This document shows positions 45,261 to 54,483 of a DNA stretch of 64,000 bases, piece after piece. Position numbers and translations under genes: made by a program. The stretch is taken from positions 310,001 to 374,000 of the forward strand of contig NZ_JABSNK010000003.1 in NCBI RefSeq assembly GCF_013294005.1, given 5' to 3'. Origin of the DNA: Flavobacterium gelidicaeli (GTDB taxonomy: Bacteria > Bacteroidota > Bacteroidia > Flavobacteriales > Flavobacteriaceae). Positions within the stretch are counted from its first letter, which is position 1, and each line of letters begins with the position of its first letter. Under the pieces are notes generated by a model. It had not been told where the DNA came from and searched no databases. It worked only from the letters and a program-made list of their open reading frames with translations.

Positions 45261-45509
45261 ATGACAAAGACTTCAGACGAAAAAATGTTGCAGAAAGGGG
45301 TTTACACAGGAGTAATTGAAAAAGATGAAAACAATAATTTCTTTTGCGGAATGTACTTGTTAGATTATAAAATGGTGCAAGCTAAACATGCTTTAGGTGA
45401 CTTGATTACAATAAAATCAATCATTGAAAACCCTAGCGATATTAGTCATAACAAGTATCCAAAAAAATCAAAAAACTTTGACAAAGCAAATCACAAACCA
45501 CAGCAATAA
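45261..45509 (+). CDS. Hypothetical protein, 82 aa
   Basis: A small soluble protein starting MTKTSDEKMLQKGVYTGVIEKDENNNFFCGMYLLDYKM, which reads as a short beta-structured domain followed by a basic tail (KYPKKSKNFDKANHKPQQ). It has an ATG start and a consensus -7 box. No family is recognised. It is divergent from the 180-residue gene and next to the J-KTSC gene on the same strand, but with a promoter in between. Confidence 0.65.
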   Translation: MTKTSDEKMLQKGVYTGVIEKDENNNFFCGMYLLDYKMVQAKHALGDLITIKSIIENPSDISHNKYPKKSKNFDKANHKPQQ

Positions 45510-45596
45510 CAACAAATTATTCTGTTCTATTTTTATACGCTAGAACAGAATACTTTATTTTTTTTTTCTGATAAACTAAAAACATAAAAAAAAGTG

Positions 45597-45604
45597 TACC
45601 TTTG
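45597..45604 (+). promoter_or_regulatory. -7 box of the J-KTSC gene
   Basis: TACCTTTG fits TAnnTTTG exactly, 70 bases before the ATG at 45675. A TTG -33 element is not evident in the A/T-rich region ahead. Confidence 0.5.
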
Positions 45605-45674
45605 CAAAAAATTGTTGTTTTTTAAAATTAAATTGAATTAATTTCTAATTAGAAGACAAGTAGTTACCTTATTT

Positions 45675-46115
45675 ATGAAAAAAATAGTTGAATACCGCAA
45701 GTTACTTAATGTAGACAAAACTGCAGAATTAAAAGATTTAAAAACCATTTATCGTAATGCGATGAAAGAATCACATCCTGATAAATTTCAAGGTGATGAA
45801 GCTGGTTTGAAAGCTGCAGAAGAAAATAGTAAAAAAATTATTGAAGCTTACCACTTTTTAGTAAGTATCAATCCTGAAACTATCAAAGTAAACTTACCTG
45901 AATATACTGAAACAATCAGTACTGCTACCATTTCAGATTACAAATTTGTTGAAGGTAGATTGATTATCAATTTCTCTAACGGAAGTGTATATGAATACAT
46001 TAGTGTTCCTAAAGCTACTTACGTGAAAATGGTAAATGCTGATTCACCAGGTAGATTCGCAAAAAGACATATCTTAAACGCATTCACATGGAGAAAAACA
46101 ATCAATCAAGATTAA
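45675..46115 (+). CDS. J-domain and KTSC-domain fusion protein
   Basis: Residues 1-65 are a J-domain with the HPD motif at residues 34-36 (SHPDKF), which stimulates Hsp70 ATPase. Residues about 85-140 are a KTSC domain (VEGRLIINFSNGSVYEYISVPKATYVKMVNADSPGRF, ending in an FAKRHIL helix), a small module of lysyl-tRNA-synthetase-C-terminal-like origin that occurs as a stand-alone protein or is added to others. Joining a co-chaperone to KTSC suggests recruiting DnaK to a nucleic acid or ribosome-bound client, which is inference. It has its own promoter and terminator. Confidence 0.8.
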   Translation: MKKIVEYRKLLNVDKTAELKDLKTIYRNAMKESHPDKFQGDEAGLKAAEENSKKIIEAYHFLVSINPETIKVNLPEYTETISTATISDYKFVEGRLIINFSNGSVYEYISVPKATYVKMVNADSPGRFAKRHILNAFTWRKTINQD

Positions 46116-46150
46116 TTTGATGTTGTTTTTTTAACCCTGCGTTAAAATTT

Positions 46151-46188
46151 AAAAAGTCCAATTATTAAATATAATTGGGCTTTTTTTT
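46151..46188 (+). terminator. Terminator of the J-KTSC gene
   Basis: A stem AAGTCCAATTAT / ATAATTGGGCTT with a short loop is followed by eight T, 36 bases after the stop. Confidence 0.85.
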
Positions 46189-46263
46189 ATAAAAAATTAA
46201 TAGCTTACAATTGACAGATTTTTAATACTTTAGCGATCACAAAAACCAAAACATTAACCAACC

Positions 46264-46503
46264 GTGAAAAACTATTATCAATTGTACAAAGCCCAACACA
46301 AACGGGCGAAGGAAATACTCCATGTACTAGAGTTCCAAAAAAATTTAATTACCAAGCAATTAAAGAAAAATCCCATTTGTCCTAACTTAAATAAAGACTT
46401 AAAAACTGTTGAGTTAGAAATAAAAATTACTCTTAATGAAATAGAACAAGCTGAAGCTGATATTGAATTAGCACAATCCTCTATTTTAAAAATAGTAAGT
46501 TAA
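46264..46503 (+). CDS. Hypothetical helical protein, 79 aa (GTG start)
   Basis: The frame begins with GTG at 46264 (MKNYYQLYKAQHKRAKEILHVLEFQKNLIT) and is fully helical with a heptad-like pattern, probably a coiled coil or helical hairpin. It has no signal and one Cys. It has no recognised family. It stands alone between the J-KTSC terminator and a 310-bp gap, without a clear promoter. Confidence 0.55.
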   Translation: MKNYYQLYKAQHKRAKEILHVLEFQKNLITKQLKKNPICPNLNKDLKTVELEIKITLNEIEQAEADIELAQSSILKIVS

Positions 46504-46813
46504 TGCAACTTAAGAATTGCATTATTTTATACATAATTTAAAACACCTTTAGTTTACTATCCATTTTAACAATTTACTCTTAACTTTTTTATTATAAAAC
46601 GTACTTAAGTATACTTACATTACGTTAGTCTTTTTTTAAATAGAAAGTTCTCATTATAAACCGAAAACGTAACATTTTCACTTTATGAGTGATTTTATCT
46701 TAAAATTATAAGACAAAAAAATTAAAATATAACAAAAATTTAGCGCAGAAAATTATTTAAACTTTGATTATTTTAAATACTTTTGCACACTTAACTCAAT
46801 TAACTAATTTATA
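46504..46813 (+). other. Intergenic region before the DUF4369-thioredoxin gene
   Basis: The 310-bp region has no gene. A TACTTTTG -7 box lies about 30 bases before the lipoprotein start, at 46780-46787, with a TTTG 11 bases upstream (too close for a good -33). Nothing else was recognised. Confidence 0.4.
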
Positions 46814-47971
46814 ATGAAAAAAATAATTTTATTCCTTTCTGCTGCAGTTGTATTCGCTTCATGTAGCAAAGACAAGTACACTATTTCAGGAACTGCTAAA
46901 GGAATTGAAAATGGTAAAACTATTATCGTTGAAACTCAAGACGCAAATGGTATGGGATTAATTGCTGTGGATACAGTAAAGGTTGAAAACGAAAAATTTG
47001 AAATTAAAGGAAAAGCATTAGAGCCTATCTTCCATACACTTCAAGTAGAAGGTATTCAAGGTAAAGTTCCATTCATCCTTGAAAATGGAGATATTACAGT
47101 TGTTATTGATAAAGACAGTATCCAAAAATCTAAAGTTTCTGGGACTTACAACAATGACGAATATGTTAAATTCAATGAAGAAATCAAAGTAGTTCAAAAG
47201 AAACTAATGGATTTTCAAACGAAAAACATGGTAGCTATGAATACTGCACAACAAGCAAAAGATACTGCAGTAATCAATAACTTAATGCAAGAATTCTCTA
47301 AATTACAAGAAGAGGTTTCTGTTACTTCTAAAGCAAAATACATTAGCTATGCTGAAACACACCCAAAATCATTAATTAGTGCCTTAATTATTCAAGGTAT
47401 GTCTAGTGACCCAAGTGCTGATATTAAAAAAACAGAAGCTATTTACAACAGTTTTGATGAGTCTTTAAAAAACACAAAACCTGGTAAAGCGATTAAAAAG
47501 AAATTAGATGAAACAAAATCGCCTACAACTGGAGCTCCTGCACCTGCTGTTGGTGACGCTAAATGAAGTGCAGATTTTTCTGCACCTAATCCGGATGGAA
47601 AAGTAATTTCGCTTAAAGAAAGCTTAGGTAAAGTAACTATAGTAGATTTCTGGGCTTCTTGGTGTGCTCCATGTAGACAAGAAAACCCAAATGTAGTTGC
47701 TCTTTATAAAGAATTACATAGCAAAGGTCTTAACATTATAGGTGTGTCTTTAGATAAAGATGCTACAAAATGGAAAGAAGCTATTGCAAAGGATAAATTA
47801 ACTTGGAATCAAGTTTCTAATCTTAAATTTTGGGATGAACCTATCGCTGCACAATACAAGGTAGAAGCAATACCAGCAACTTTCATTCTTGATGCATCAG
47901 GAAAGATAGTTGCAAGAGATCTAAGAGGAGCAGAATTAAAAGCAAAGGTATTAGAGCTTTTAGCAAAATAA
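46814..47971 (+). pseudogene. DUF4369-thioredoxin (TlpA-like) lipoprotein, split by one TGA
   Basis: Residues 1-250 have a lipoprotein signal (Cys 17 in FASCSKD) and a DUF4369 beta-domain, then TGA at 47564-47566. The same frame then runs on without any other stop for 135 codons as a thioredoxin domain: SADFSAPNPDGKVISL, VVDFWASWCAPCRQENP with Cys 284 and Cys 287, VSLDKD, AIPATFILDASG. Together they are 385 codons, the usual length of this Bacteroidota periplasmic disulfide reductase. One base change (for instance TGG, CGA or GGA to TGA) or a sequencing error therefore splits it. If real, the thioredoxin part would not be exported. Confidence 0.75.
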
Positions 47972-47992
47972 TAGCTTTAAAAGACTAAAAAA

Positions 47993-48020
47993 AAAATCTC
48001 CCTCGTGGAGATTTTTTTTT
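47993..48020 (+). terminator. Terminator of the DUF4369-thioredoxin gene
   Basis: Stem AAATCTCC / GGAGATTT, loop ctcgt and a run of T, about 20 bases after the stop. The rest of the gap to 48420 holds nothing recognisable. Confidence 0.85.
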
Positions 48021-48421
48021 GCTTAAAATTAAATTATATATTAATTCAAAAAACACCACCTAGTCCTGAAATTTATTTGACTTAATTTATGCCACAAAAG
48101 CGTTAAAATATAGTTATACGTAATTTTATCAAATTGAATGAAATCGAGATAGAATAATAGTCTTTCACTCTACTCCATCGGACAATTAGACTGTTTTATA
48201 AATAGTATTGGTATTATTTTTATTAACTTTAATTAAATGCACAGAAAAAAACAACTTTTGAATAGCCAAAACAAGAAGAATTGTACGAGGAATTATTTAA
48301 AAACTGAGTTAGATTTGATTGATTTCATTGGTAAATAAAAAAAAACTAGTATTTATTTTGTTTTTATTTTATTCAATACCAACACATTAAAAAATAATCA
48401 AAAATTAAGTGCTTTTTTTGT

Positions 48422-48451
48422 TTGTAGAAACGAAAAGTGTTCCTATATTTG
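48422..48451 (+). promoter_or_regulatory. Promoter of tRNA-Tyr
   Basis: TTG at 48422-48424 and the -7 box TATATTTG at 48444-48451 are separated by 19 bases, the ideal Bacteroidota layout. The mature tRNA starts 42 bases later. Confidence 0.75.
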
Positions 48452-48493
48452 CCACCGCTAACAACAACAACAAACGTTGTTATCAAAGGCCTC

Positions 48494-48575
<82 letters not shown>

Positions 48576-48642
48576 CTATAAGGGATGAAGATAAGAAAGT
48601 GAAAGCTTTTCAATCTTTTCAAAAGTCCTTAAAAAAAGTGTT

Positions 48643-48676
48643 AAGCCTGCAAATCCGACGATTTGCAGGCTTTTTT
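48643..48676 (+). terminator. Terminator after tRNA-Tyr
   Basis: A perfect 13-bp stem AAGCCTGCAAATC / GATTTGCAGGCTT with a cgac loop and T-run, 67 bases after the tRNA. Confidence 0.85.
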
Positions 48677-48733
48677 CATTTTCTGCACTTTGTCAAAATT
48701 TATAAAAGCACTCAAAGTTTCTATGGCAGAATC

Positions 48734-48765
48734 GTGGCACATTTGTATTTTTTAAAATGTGCCAC
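48734..48765. repeat. 11-bp inverted repeat between tRNA-Tyr and integrase
   Basis: GTGGCACATTT and AAATGTGCCAC are perfect inverted arms around a 10-base spacer, without a T-tract of the terminator kind. It lies 100 bases before the integrase start and may be a binding site for the integrase or its regulator. Confidence 0.55.
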
Positions 48766-48866
48766 AGAATACCATTTAAACCCGTATAAATACAGGGGTA
48801 AACGTGCTTAACAACTTGATTTTTTGAAGTTATAATTCTACATTTATTAACCTTAAAAGTTGAATT

Positions 48867-50171
48867 ATGTTAGAAAGCAGTTTTGGGATGGTTTTCTTTT
48901 TGAAAATCCCCCGCAATGAAAGTAAAATTAGAGTCGTTTATCTTAGAATTACCGTTGATGGAATACCTAAAGAAACATCTACAAAACGTAAGTGGGATAG
49001 TTCACGTTGGGATCAAAAACTAGAAAGAGCTATCGGTTCCAAGGAAGATGCAAAATCTCTTAACTTTTTCTTAGATTCTCTTATTCTTAAAATCAATCAA
49101 TATAAGACTGAGAATATGTATATCGGCAAACTTATAACTGCTCAGAAAGTTATGGATTACATTTTGGGAAAAAGTGCTGCAAGAGCGAAAGTTGTTGAAG
49201 AATTCCAGAAACATAACGATGAAATGACGGCTCTACTAGGTAAAGGATATGCAAAAGGAACTCTTGATCGTTTCACTATCACTATTAATCATTTAAAAAC
49301 TTTTATACGACTTAAATTTAATGCAGAAGATCTTGAATTTTCTGATTTGAATCTCGCATTTATAAAAGACTTTGAATTTTACTTACGGTCTGTTCGCAAT
49401 TGCAGTAATAATACAACTCTTAAATATATTGCTAACTTTAAAAAGATAGTTATACGTGCGATTGACAATGAAGTCATCTTAAAAGATCCATTTAAGAACT
49501 TTAAAGGTAAAAAATCAAAAATTATAAAAAAACCCCTTTCTACTCAGGAATTATATGAGTTAGAACGGCATTATTTCAGCACTGAGCGACTTAATGTAGT
49601 GAGAGACGTGTTCGTATTCCAATGCTACACAGGGTTAGCTTATATCGATGTATATCAATTAAAGAAAACTGATATTAAAGTCGGTATAGACAAACAGGCA
49701 TGGATCATGTCTGAAAGACAAAAAACAGGCTCTTCAACTAATGTACCTCTCTTACCTCAAGCGCTTAAAATAATCGAAAAATATAAAGATCATCCGCTTT
49801 GTTTGCAACGTGGCACGGTCTTGCCTGTAGCCTCTAATCAAAAAATGAATGAATATTTGAAAGAGATCGCTTTACTGTGTGCTTTCCCGTTTACTCTCAA
49901 TACACACATGGCACGTAGAACCTTTGGAAGTACCGTTACGTTGCAAAATAACGTCCCAATCAATGTTGTGAAGGAAATGCTTGGACACTCCTCTGTAAAA
50001 CAAACAGAAGCGTATGCTATTACAGAACAAGTTACCGTTGGAAGAGAAATGGCATTACTTAATAAACGTATAAATAAAACTGATCCAGTCATGTGTGATT
50101 CAGATCTAGCCATCCTCACCAGATTAGAGAAGGAAATAAAAAAGATCAAGCAGAAATATCACCTTTCTTGA
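48867..50171 (+). CDS. Tyrosine recombinase/integrase, tRNA-associated
   Basis: The 434-residue protein has a Bacteroidota-type arm-binding N-terminus, a SAM-like core-binding domain (about 110-215) and a catalytic domain. Visible are HMARRTFGS with the H-x-x-R pair and LGHSSVKQTEAYA with the conserved His and nucleophile Tyr. In the first catalytic box the Arg is replaced (CYTGLAYID), as in several Bacteroidota integrases such as IntDOT. It is likely the integrase of an element inserted at tRNA-Tyr. The start at 48867 is the first ATG giving the full arm-binding domain. Confidence 0.88.
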   Translation: MLESSFGMVFFLKIPRNESKIRVVYLRITVDGIPKETSTKRKWDSSRWDQKLERAIGSKEDAKSLNFFLDSLILKINQYKTENMYIGKLITAQKVMDYILGKSAARAKVVEEFQKHNDEMTALLGKGYAKGTLDRFTITINHLKTFIRLKFNAEDLEFSDLNLAFIKDFEFYLRSVRNCSNNTTLKYIANFKKIVIRAIDNEVILKDPFKNFKGKKSKIIKKPLSTQELYELERHYFSTERLNVVRDVFVFQCYTGLAYIDVYQLKKTDIKVGIDKQAWIMSERQKTGSSTNVPLLPQALKIIEKYKDHPLCLQRGTVLPVASNQKMNEYLKEIALLCAFPFTLNTHMARRTFGSTVTLQNNVPINVVKEMLGHSSVKQTEAYAITEQVTVGREMALLNKRINKTDPVMCDSDLAILTRLEKEIKKIKQKYHLS

Positions 50172-50367
50172 CCATAATTTTGTGACGTCATTAGAGAGCT
50201 AATAATTGTGTAGGGTGATAAATAAAACGTAGTAAATAATTACATCTCCAAATAAAAAAGTCACCCAATTAAAAAATTTTAACGTCATTTTAAACACAAA
50301 ATAAATCAATTTGGATACAAAATGATTTTATAAACTGATAAACTTTGCACTTACCAATTAAACATTC

Positions 50368-51407
50368 ATAAAGAAGTACAAAATTTTAGGAAATACATGT
50401 AGAAAAGTTTCAACACTATGTTTAAGGACAATGAATTATGGGGGACAAGGTTTTTTTGGATACATGGGAAATCTTTACCAAGATGCAGTAGATGAACAAA
50501 TTAAAACCGTAATAGAAGTAGGCGTCAATTTTATAGAAGCAGCTAATATTTATTCAGAGGGATTATCGAAATTAATGATTGGTCGAACCATGAAAAATTT
50601 AGATATCAATAGAGAAGATTTAGTTTTAGCGACAAAAGTTAGAGGTACATTGGGCAAAAGTCAGAATGATGTTAGACTTTTGAAAAAGCACATTATTCAA
50701 CAAGTTGATCCCAGTTTAAAAGACTTGTTAGTGATTATATCGATCTTTATTAAATCCACACCATCGACCCATTAACTCCTTTCGAAGAAACTATTAGAAC
50801 GTTGGATGATTAGGCTAAAATTGGTGAAAGAAGATATTTTGGAGCTTGTAATAATCCCACTTGGCAACTAATGAAAGGTTTTAGTTATTCTAAATAAATT
50901 AATTTAGATCATTTTGCTTCTTTACAAGCCAACTGTAAATTAGATGTTCGAGATGTAGAACGTAAAATTGTTCTGTTGCTTCTAGACTAAAGTGCTGGAA
51001 TGCTTATTTGGAGTCGTTTAAATGGTGGTTTATTGACAGGCAAGAACTAAAGAAATGGACAAAAGAAAGCAGGACGCTCAAATACTTTTCCGTACACACC
51101 TTTTCACGACGAGAGAGCTTATGATGTTTTAGACGTGTTGAGATTAATGGCTGAACAAAAAAAGGTATCAATTGCTCAATTTACATTGCCATGATTATTA
51201 CACCGACCTATTGTAACAAGTGCCATTATTGGTGCTACATAATTTTATTAGTTGGAAGATAATTTCAAAGTAGTAGATGTTACTTTTGTAAAAGATGAAT
51301 TGGAACATTTGAATACTGTTAGCAAATTACCTCTTGAATATCCAGGAAATGTTCTTGAAATAATGACAGTGGACAGAAGTGCAGGAATTGATTTCCACAA
51401 TGCTTAA
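50368..51407 (+). pseudogene. Aldo/keto reductase, decayed
   Basis: The translation from 50368 (ATA where ATG is expected) reads KKYKILGNTCRKVSTLCLRT, then MNYGGQGFFGY and IEVGVNFIEAANIYSEGLSKLMIGRTMKNL, an AKR with the expected D/A-x-x-Y catalytic region. A frameshift occurs near 50733, after which DLYQIHTIDPLTPFEETI is in another frame. Later at least six stops interrupt FGACNNPTWQLMKG, MLIWSRLNGGLLTG and IVTSAIIGAT. Lost start codon, frameshift and multiple stops show a long-dead gene. Its usual neighbour, an AraC regulator, follows and is also broken. Confidence 0.85.
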
Positions 51408-51462
51408 ATTTACAAATTATCAAAGCAAGCAGTAACTTAGTAGTGCCTGCTCATCTTAAATT

Positions 51463-52221
51463 ATGAAAAATTTAAATCCAAACATCATAAAAATAATTTC
51501 AGTAGTGGCTCTACGCCATTTTTTGGGATTACCAAGTCCCTTAAATCTATTAAGTACAATTATTGACCATTCTAATACGTTTTCTAATAATCAATCCAAA
51601 TATCAAAAATTACTATTAGATTTTTACAACATTTCTATAAAAAGAAGCTTTAAAGTACAACTTAAATATGGCAATAATAATTATGATTTTAATGAAGGAA
51701 CAATGTCATTTATGGCGCCAAATCAAATTATAGCTGCCGATAAAGACGAAGAAAGAAAAATTGAAATTATTGTGAAAAATATTCAAAATGAAATCAATTC
51801 ACGTTTAAAAAATTTAAATCAAAATGTTATTGTGTCAAACCTTGTATTGATTTCGAGTTACTGAAACCGGTTCCAAAATTGTCAATTTCTAATAAAAAAG
51901 ATGGCTACCAATGATATATTGACCAATTCTGAATTTGTTCTAAAAAATTATTTCTCTAAAAATTCAGAAATACTATTACCTACAGTTGATAAAGTAGCAA
52001 AGGATTTCAATGCTTCTCCTGCCTACTTGAGTGATATGTTACGAAGTATGGTGGGTCAAAACACGCAACAACATATTCACAATAAACTTATCGAAAAAGG
52101 CAAAGACATTTTAGCAGGGACTCAAATGAGCGTTAGTGAAATTGCTTTCCTCTTAGAATTTGATCATCCACAATCATTTAGTAAACTGTTCAAAAACAAA
52201 TTTAACACCCATAAAATATAG
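51463..52221 (+). pseudogene. AraC-family regulator, internally deleted and interrupted
   Basis: The N-terminal part (51463-51864) is a cupin-like sensor with YGNNNYDFNEGTMSFMAPNQII, and the C-terminal part (51901-52221) is an AraC helix-turn-helix (LPTVDKVAKDFNASPAYLSDMLRSMVG, MSVSEIAFLLEFDHPQSFSKLFKNKF). Both lie in the same frame with a TGA at 51862-51864 between them where a Ser codon (TCA) is expected. About 45 residues normally following the cupin motif are missing (SADKDEERK junction). It once regulated the adjacent reductase. Confidence 0.8.
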
Positions 52222-52320
52222 AAAAGCATCTAACTAACAAATTATTTAGCAAAAAGTAATTTAAGTGAATTTTGATTATTGTGTTCTATTCAGCACCATT
52301 AGTTTCAAACAAAATCCATT

Positions 52321-53319
52321 TTATAAGGAGCTTCTAATAATGAGTTCGCTTTTATTTTCTATCTGTTGGTGTTTGTTTTTTAATATCATTTGTGCCAAAA
52401 TTTTCCCCATGGCTTCAAAATTTGTAGAAATGGTTGTAATGCCGTTTTCGACTACTTTTTTAAGCGGAGTATCATTGTAAGATATGATACCATAATCTAG
52501 ACCTAATTTTAGTTTTTGTTTTTTGGAAGTTTCAATCACACGCACTAAGTCCCTATCATCAGGAATGACATAGACCTCTCCTTTATTAATTGTTCTATTC
52601 GCAAAATCAGAAATAACTTCGTAATCAAAATCCCCCTGCTGGCAAAAATGTAAAAAACCTTCTTTCATTCCGATTGGTTCTCTAAAACCGGGGAAAATTA
52701 AGATTAGCTTTTGGTATTTTTTTAATTGTCCTTTTCCTTTTTGCAATCCCTTATAAATGTCTTCGCGATGATTTTGATAAACTGCAGGAAAACTAAGCAG
52801 TTCTGGATTAGTTTGATCTAATATATACACCTCCTCAACTGGTAGGGTTTTTATAATCGCCGCTGCCTCAATCAAATTGGTTGGCATTACAACGTATTTA
52901 GTGTAGTTTCCATTAGCATCGTTAACCAACTTTTGAAACACCTGACTGTTAAAATGATGGAAGAAAATATCAACCTGAACGCCTTTGCCCAGACTCTTTA
53001 AAAAAGCATTGTAGATATCTTCCTTAAAGATATTTAGTTCATCAAATAATAGAAAAACCTTCTGTTTTATCTTGGTTTCCACACTTTTAACATAACAACC
53101 TTTGCCCGCGATTGCGTAAATTATCCCCCTCTTTTTCAGTTCGTTATAAGCTAATAAAACCGTATCCCTAGACAAGGTAAATTCTAAACACACTTTATTT
53201 ACAGAGGGTAGCTTATCATCTTTTTTAAGCCTTCCTTCCTCTATTGATTTTTCAATGGTAGCAATAATCTGTTTGTATTTAGGAATACCTATGTTTTCTT
53301 GAACTGAAATTATTTTCAT
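52321..53319 (-). CDS. GntR-HTH regulator with periplasmic-binding-like sensor (AraR-type)
   Basis: The N-terminal 75 residues are a GntR winged helix (YKQIIATIEKSIEEGRLKKDDKLPSVNKVCLEFTLSRDTVLLAYNELKKRGIIYAIAGKGCYVKS). The remainder resembles the LacI/periplasmic-binding sensor fold found in AraR and other sugar regulators of Bacteroidota, with VFLLFDELN, IFFHHFN and DRDLVRVIETSK. It is divergent from galM with a 99-bp shared promoter region holding a tandem 10-bp repeat. It probably controls the gal operon in response to galactose or a related sugar. It is the only intact regulator of the island. Confidence 0.85.
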   Translation of the reverse strand: MKIISVQENIGIPKYKQIIATIEKSIEEGRLKKDDKLPSVNKVCLEFTLSRDTVLLAYNELKKRGIIYAIAGKGCYVKSVETKIKQKVFLLFDELNIFKEDIYNAFLKSLGKGVQVDIFFHHFNSQVFQKLVNDANGNYTKYVVMPTNLIEAAAIIKTLPVEEVYILDQTNPELLSFPAVYQNHREDIYKGLQKGKGQLKKYQKLILIFPGFREPIGMKEGFLHFCQQGDFDYEVISDFANRTINKGEVYVIPDDRDLVRVIETSKKQKLKLGLDYGIISYNDTPLKKVVENGITTISTNFEAMGKILAQMILKNKHQQIENKSELIIRSSL

Positions 53320-53347
53320 AAGTGCGATTTTTACGCAAGATACAAAA

Positions 53348-53367
53348 ACTGGTAGGTACTGGTGTGT
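53348..53367. promoter_or_regulatory. Tandem 10-bp repeat, probable GntR operator
   Basis: ACTGGTAGGT followed directly by ACTGGTGTGT lies in the middle of the divergent GntR-galM spacer, just ahead of the -33 position for the gal promoter whose -7 box TACTTTTG is at 53386-53393. That placement suits a repressor site. Confidence 0.5.
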
Positions 53368-53385
53368 AAAAGCATTCTTTTATTT

Positions 53386-53393
53386 TACTTTTG
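53386..53393 (+). promoter_or_regulatory. -7 box of the gal operon
   Basis: TACTTTTG matches TAnnTTTG exactly, 25 bases before the galM ATG at 53419. The tandem repeat 18 bases upstream covers the -33 area. Confidence 0.6.
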
Positions 53394-53418
53394 ATTTTCA
53401 GTATTTAATAAAAAAAGT

Positions 53419-54471
53419 ATGGAAACAAAATACATATCACATTTTATCAGTAATAATATAACGAAATTGTTTGGTAAACTACCTAACGGGGAAAGTGTAC
53501 ACTCTTGTAAATTGATTAACGATAATGGTATGGAGGTCCATATAATAAATTATGGCGCTACCATTACAGCAATTAAAATTCCTTTACAAAATGGTACCAT
53601 AATAGATACTGTTTTAGGTTTTGATAACTTGTCTGGATATGTAGATTCGTTTGCTGGATTAGATGCGCCTTATTATGGCGCAACTGTAGGCAGATACGCA
53701 GGCCGAATCAAGGATGGAAAATTCAGCTTGAATGAAACTAATTTTCAATTAAATACTAATAACAACAACAATACACTACACGGCGGAATTAATAATTTCA
53801 GCCAGAAAGTATGGGATATAATCGATATAAAAGAAGGAGATCTCCCGAGTGTGAAAATGAGACTGATTAGTCCAGATAACGATGAGCACTTTCCAGCTGA
53901 ACTTACAATCGAAGTAGCATACACATTGAACAATCAAAATGAACTGCTTGTTTCTTATCATGCTACGGCAAATGCTGATACTATTATCAATTTAACTAAT
54001 CATAGTTATTTTAATTTAGACGGTCATGATACTACTGTGGCAAATCAGGATTTAACAATTTGCTCAGATAAAATGCTAGAAACTACAATGACTAATATTC
54101 CTACGGGTAAAATCGTAGCAACTACTCATGGACCCTTTGATTTTACATCGGCTAGAAAATGTCCTACTACTATAGACAACACTTTTATTGCTCCAAAATA
54201 TAATGAAGTGGCTGCCATACTTTATAGTCCTAACAACAAGCTACAAATGACGGTTCATACTACGCAACCTAGTGTTCATGTTTATGTAGGTGGCGCCTGT
54301 AAAGCAGGTCTAAATGCTAAGAACGGAGCTGCCTATCACAGTAGGAGTGGTATTTGCTTTGAAGCTCAAAATTATCCTGATGCACCCAACCATCCTAATT
54401 TCCCTTCGGCGATTTTAAAAAAAGGAGAAGTGTACCATCACAAAACAAGCTATAATTTTCAATCTTTATAA
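53419..54471 (+). CDS. galM: Aldose 1-epimerase (galactose mutarotase)
   Basis: The 350-residue protein has the GalM fold. The catalytic His is in NHSYFNLDGH, the upstream TVGRYAGRIKDGKF and LHGGINNFSQKVWD motifs are present, and the catalytic Glu is in GICFEAQNYPDAPNH. It converts beta-D-galactose to alpha-D-galactose for GalK. It is first in an operon of five same-strand genes with very short gaps (12, 5, 2 and 61 bases) and is divergent from the GntR regulator. No signal peptide, so it is cytoplasmic. Confidence 0.93.
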   Translation: METKYISHFISNNITKLFGKLPNGESVHSCKLINDNGMEVHIINYGATITAIKIPLQNGTIIDTVLGFDNLSGYVDSFAGLDAPYYGATVGRYAGRIKDGKFSLNETNFQLNTNNNNNTLHGGINNFSQKVWDIIDIKEGDLPSVKMRLISPDNDEHFPAELTIEVAYTLNNQNELLVSYHATANADTIINLTNHSYFNLDGHDTTVANQDLTICSDKMLETTMTNIPTGKIVATTHGPFDFTSARKCPTTIDNTFIAPKYNEVAAILYSPNNKLQMTVHTTQPSVHVYVGGACKAGLNAKNGAAYHSRSGICFEAQNYPDAPNHPNFPSAILKKGEVYHHKTSYNFQSL

Positions 54472-54483
54472 GTCAATAACGCT

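Noticed and set aside
47564..47566. TGA in the thioredoxin gene as a selenocysteine codon
   Set aside because: Both Cys of the active site are present downstream, the stop lies in a linker, and no hairpin of the selenocysteine-insertion type was seen right after it.
52321..53319. GntR regulator as the protein binding the 25-bp operators
   Set aside because: It is of the AraR-like class with a sugar-binding-protein sensor, sits at the gal operon and has no copy of the 25-bp site in its own promoter region.
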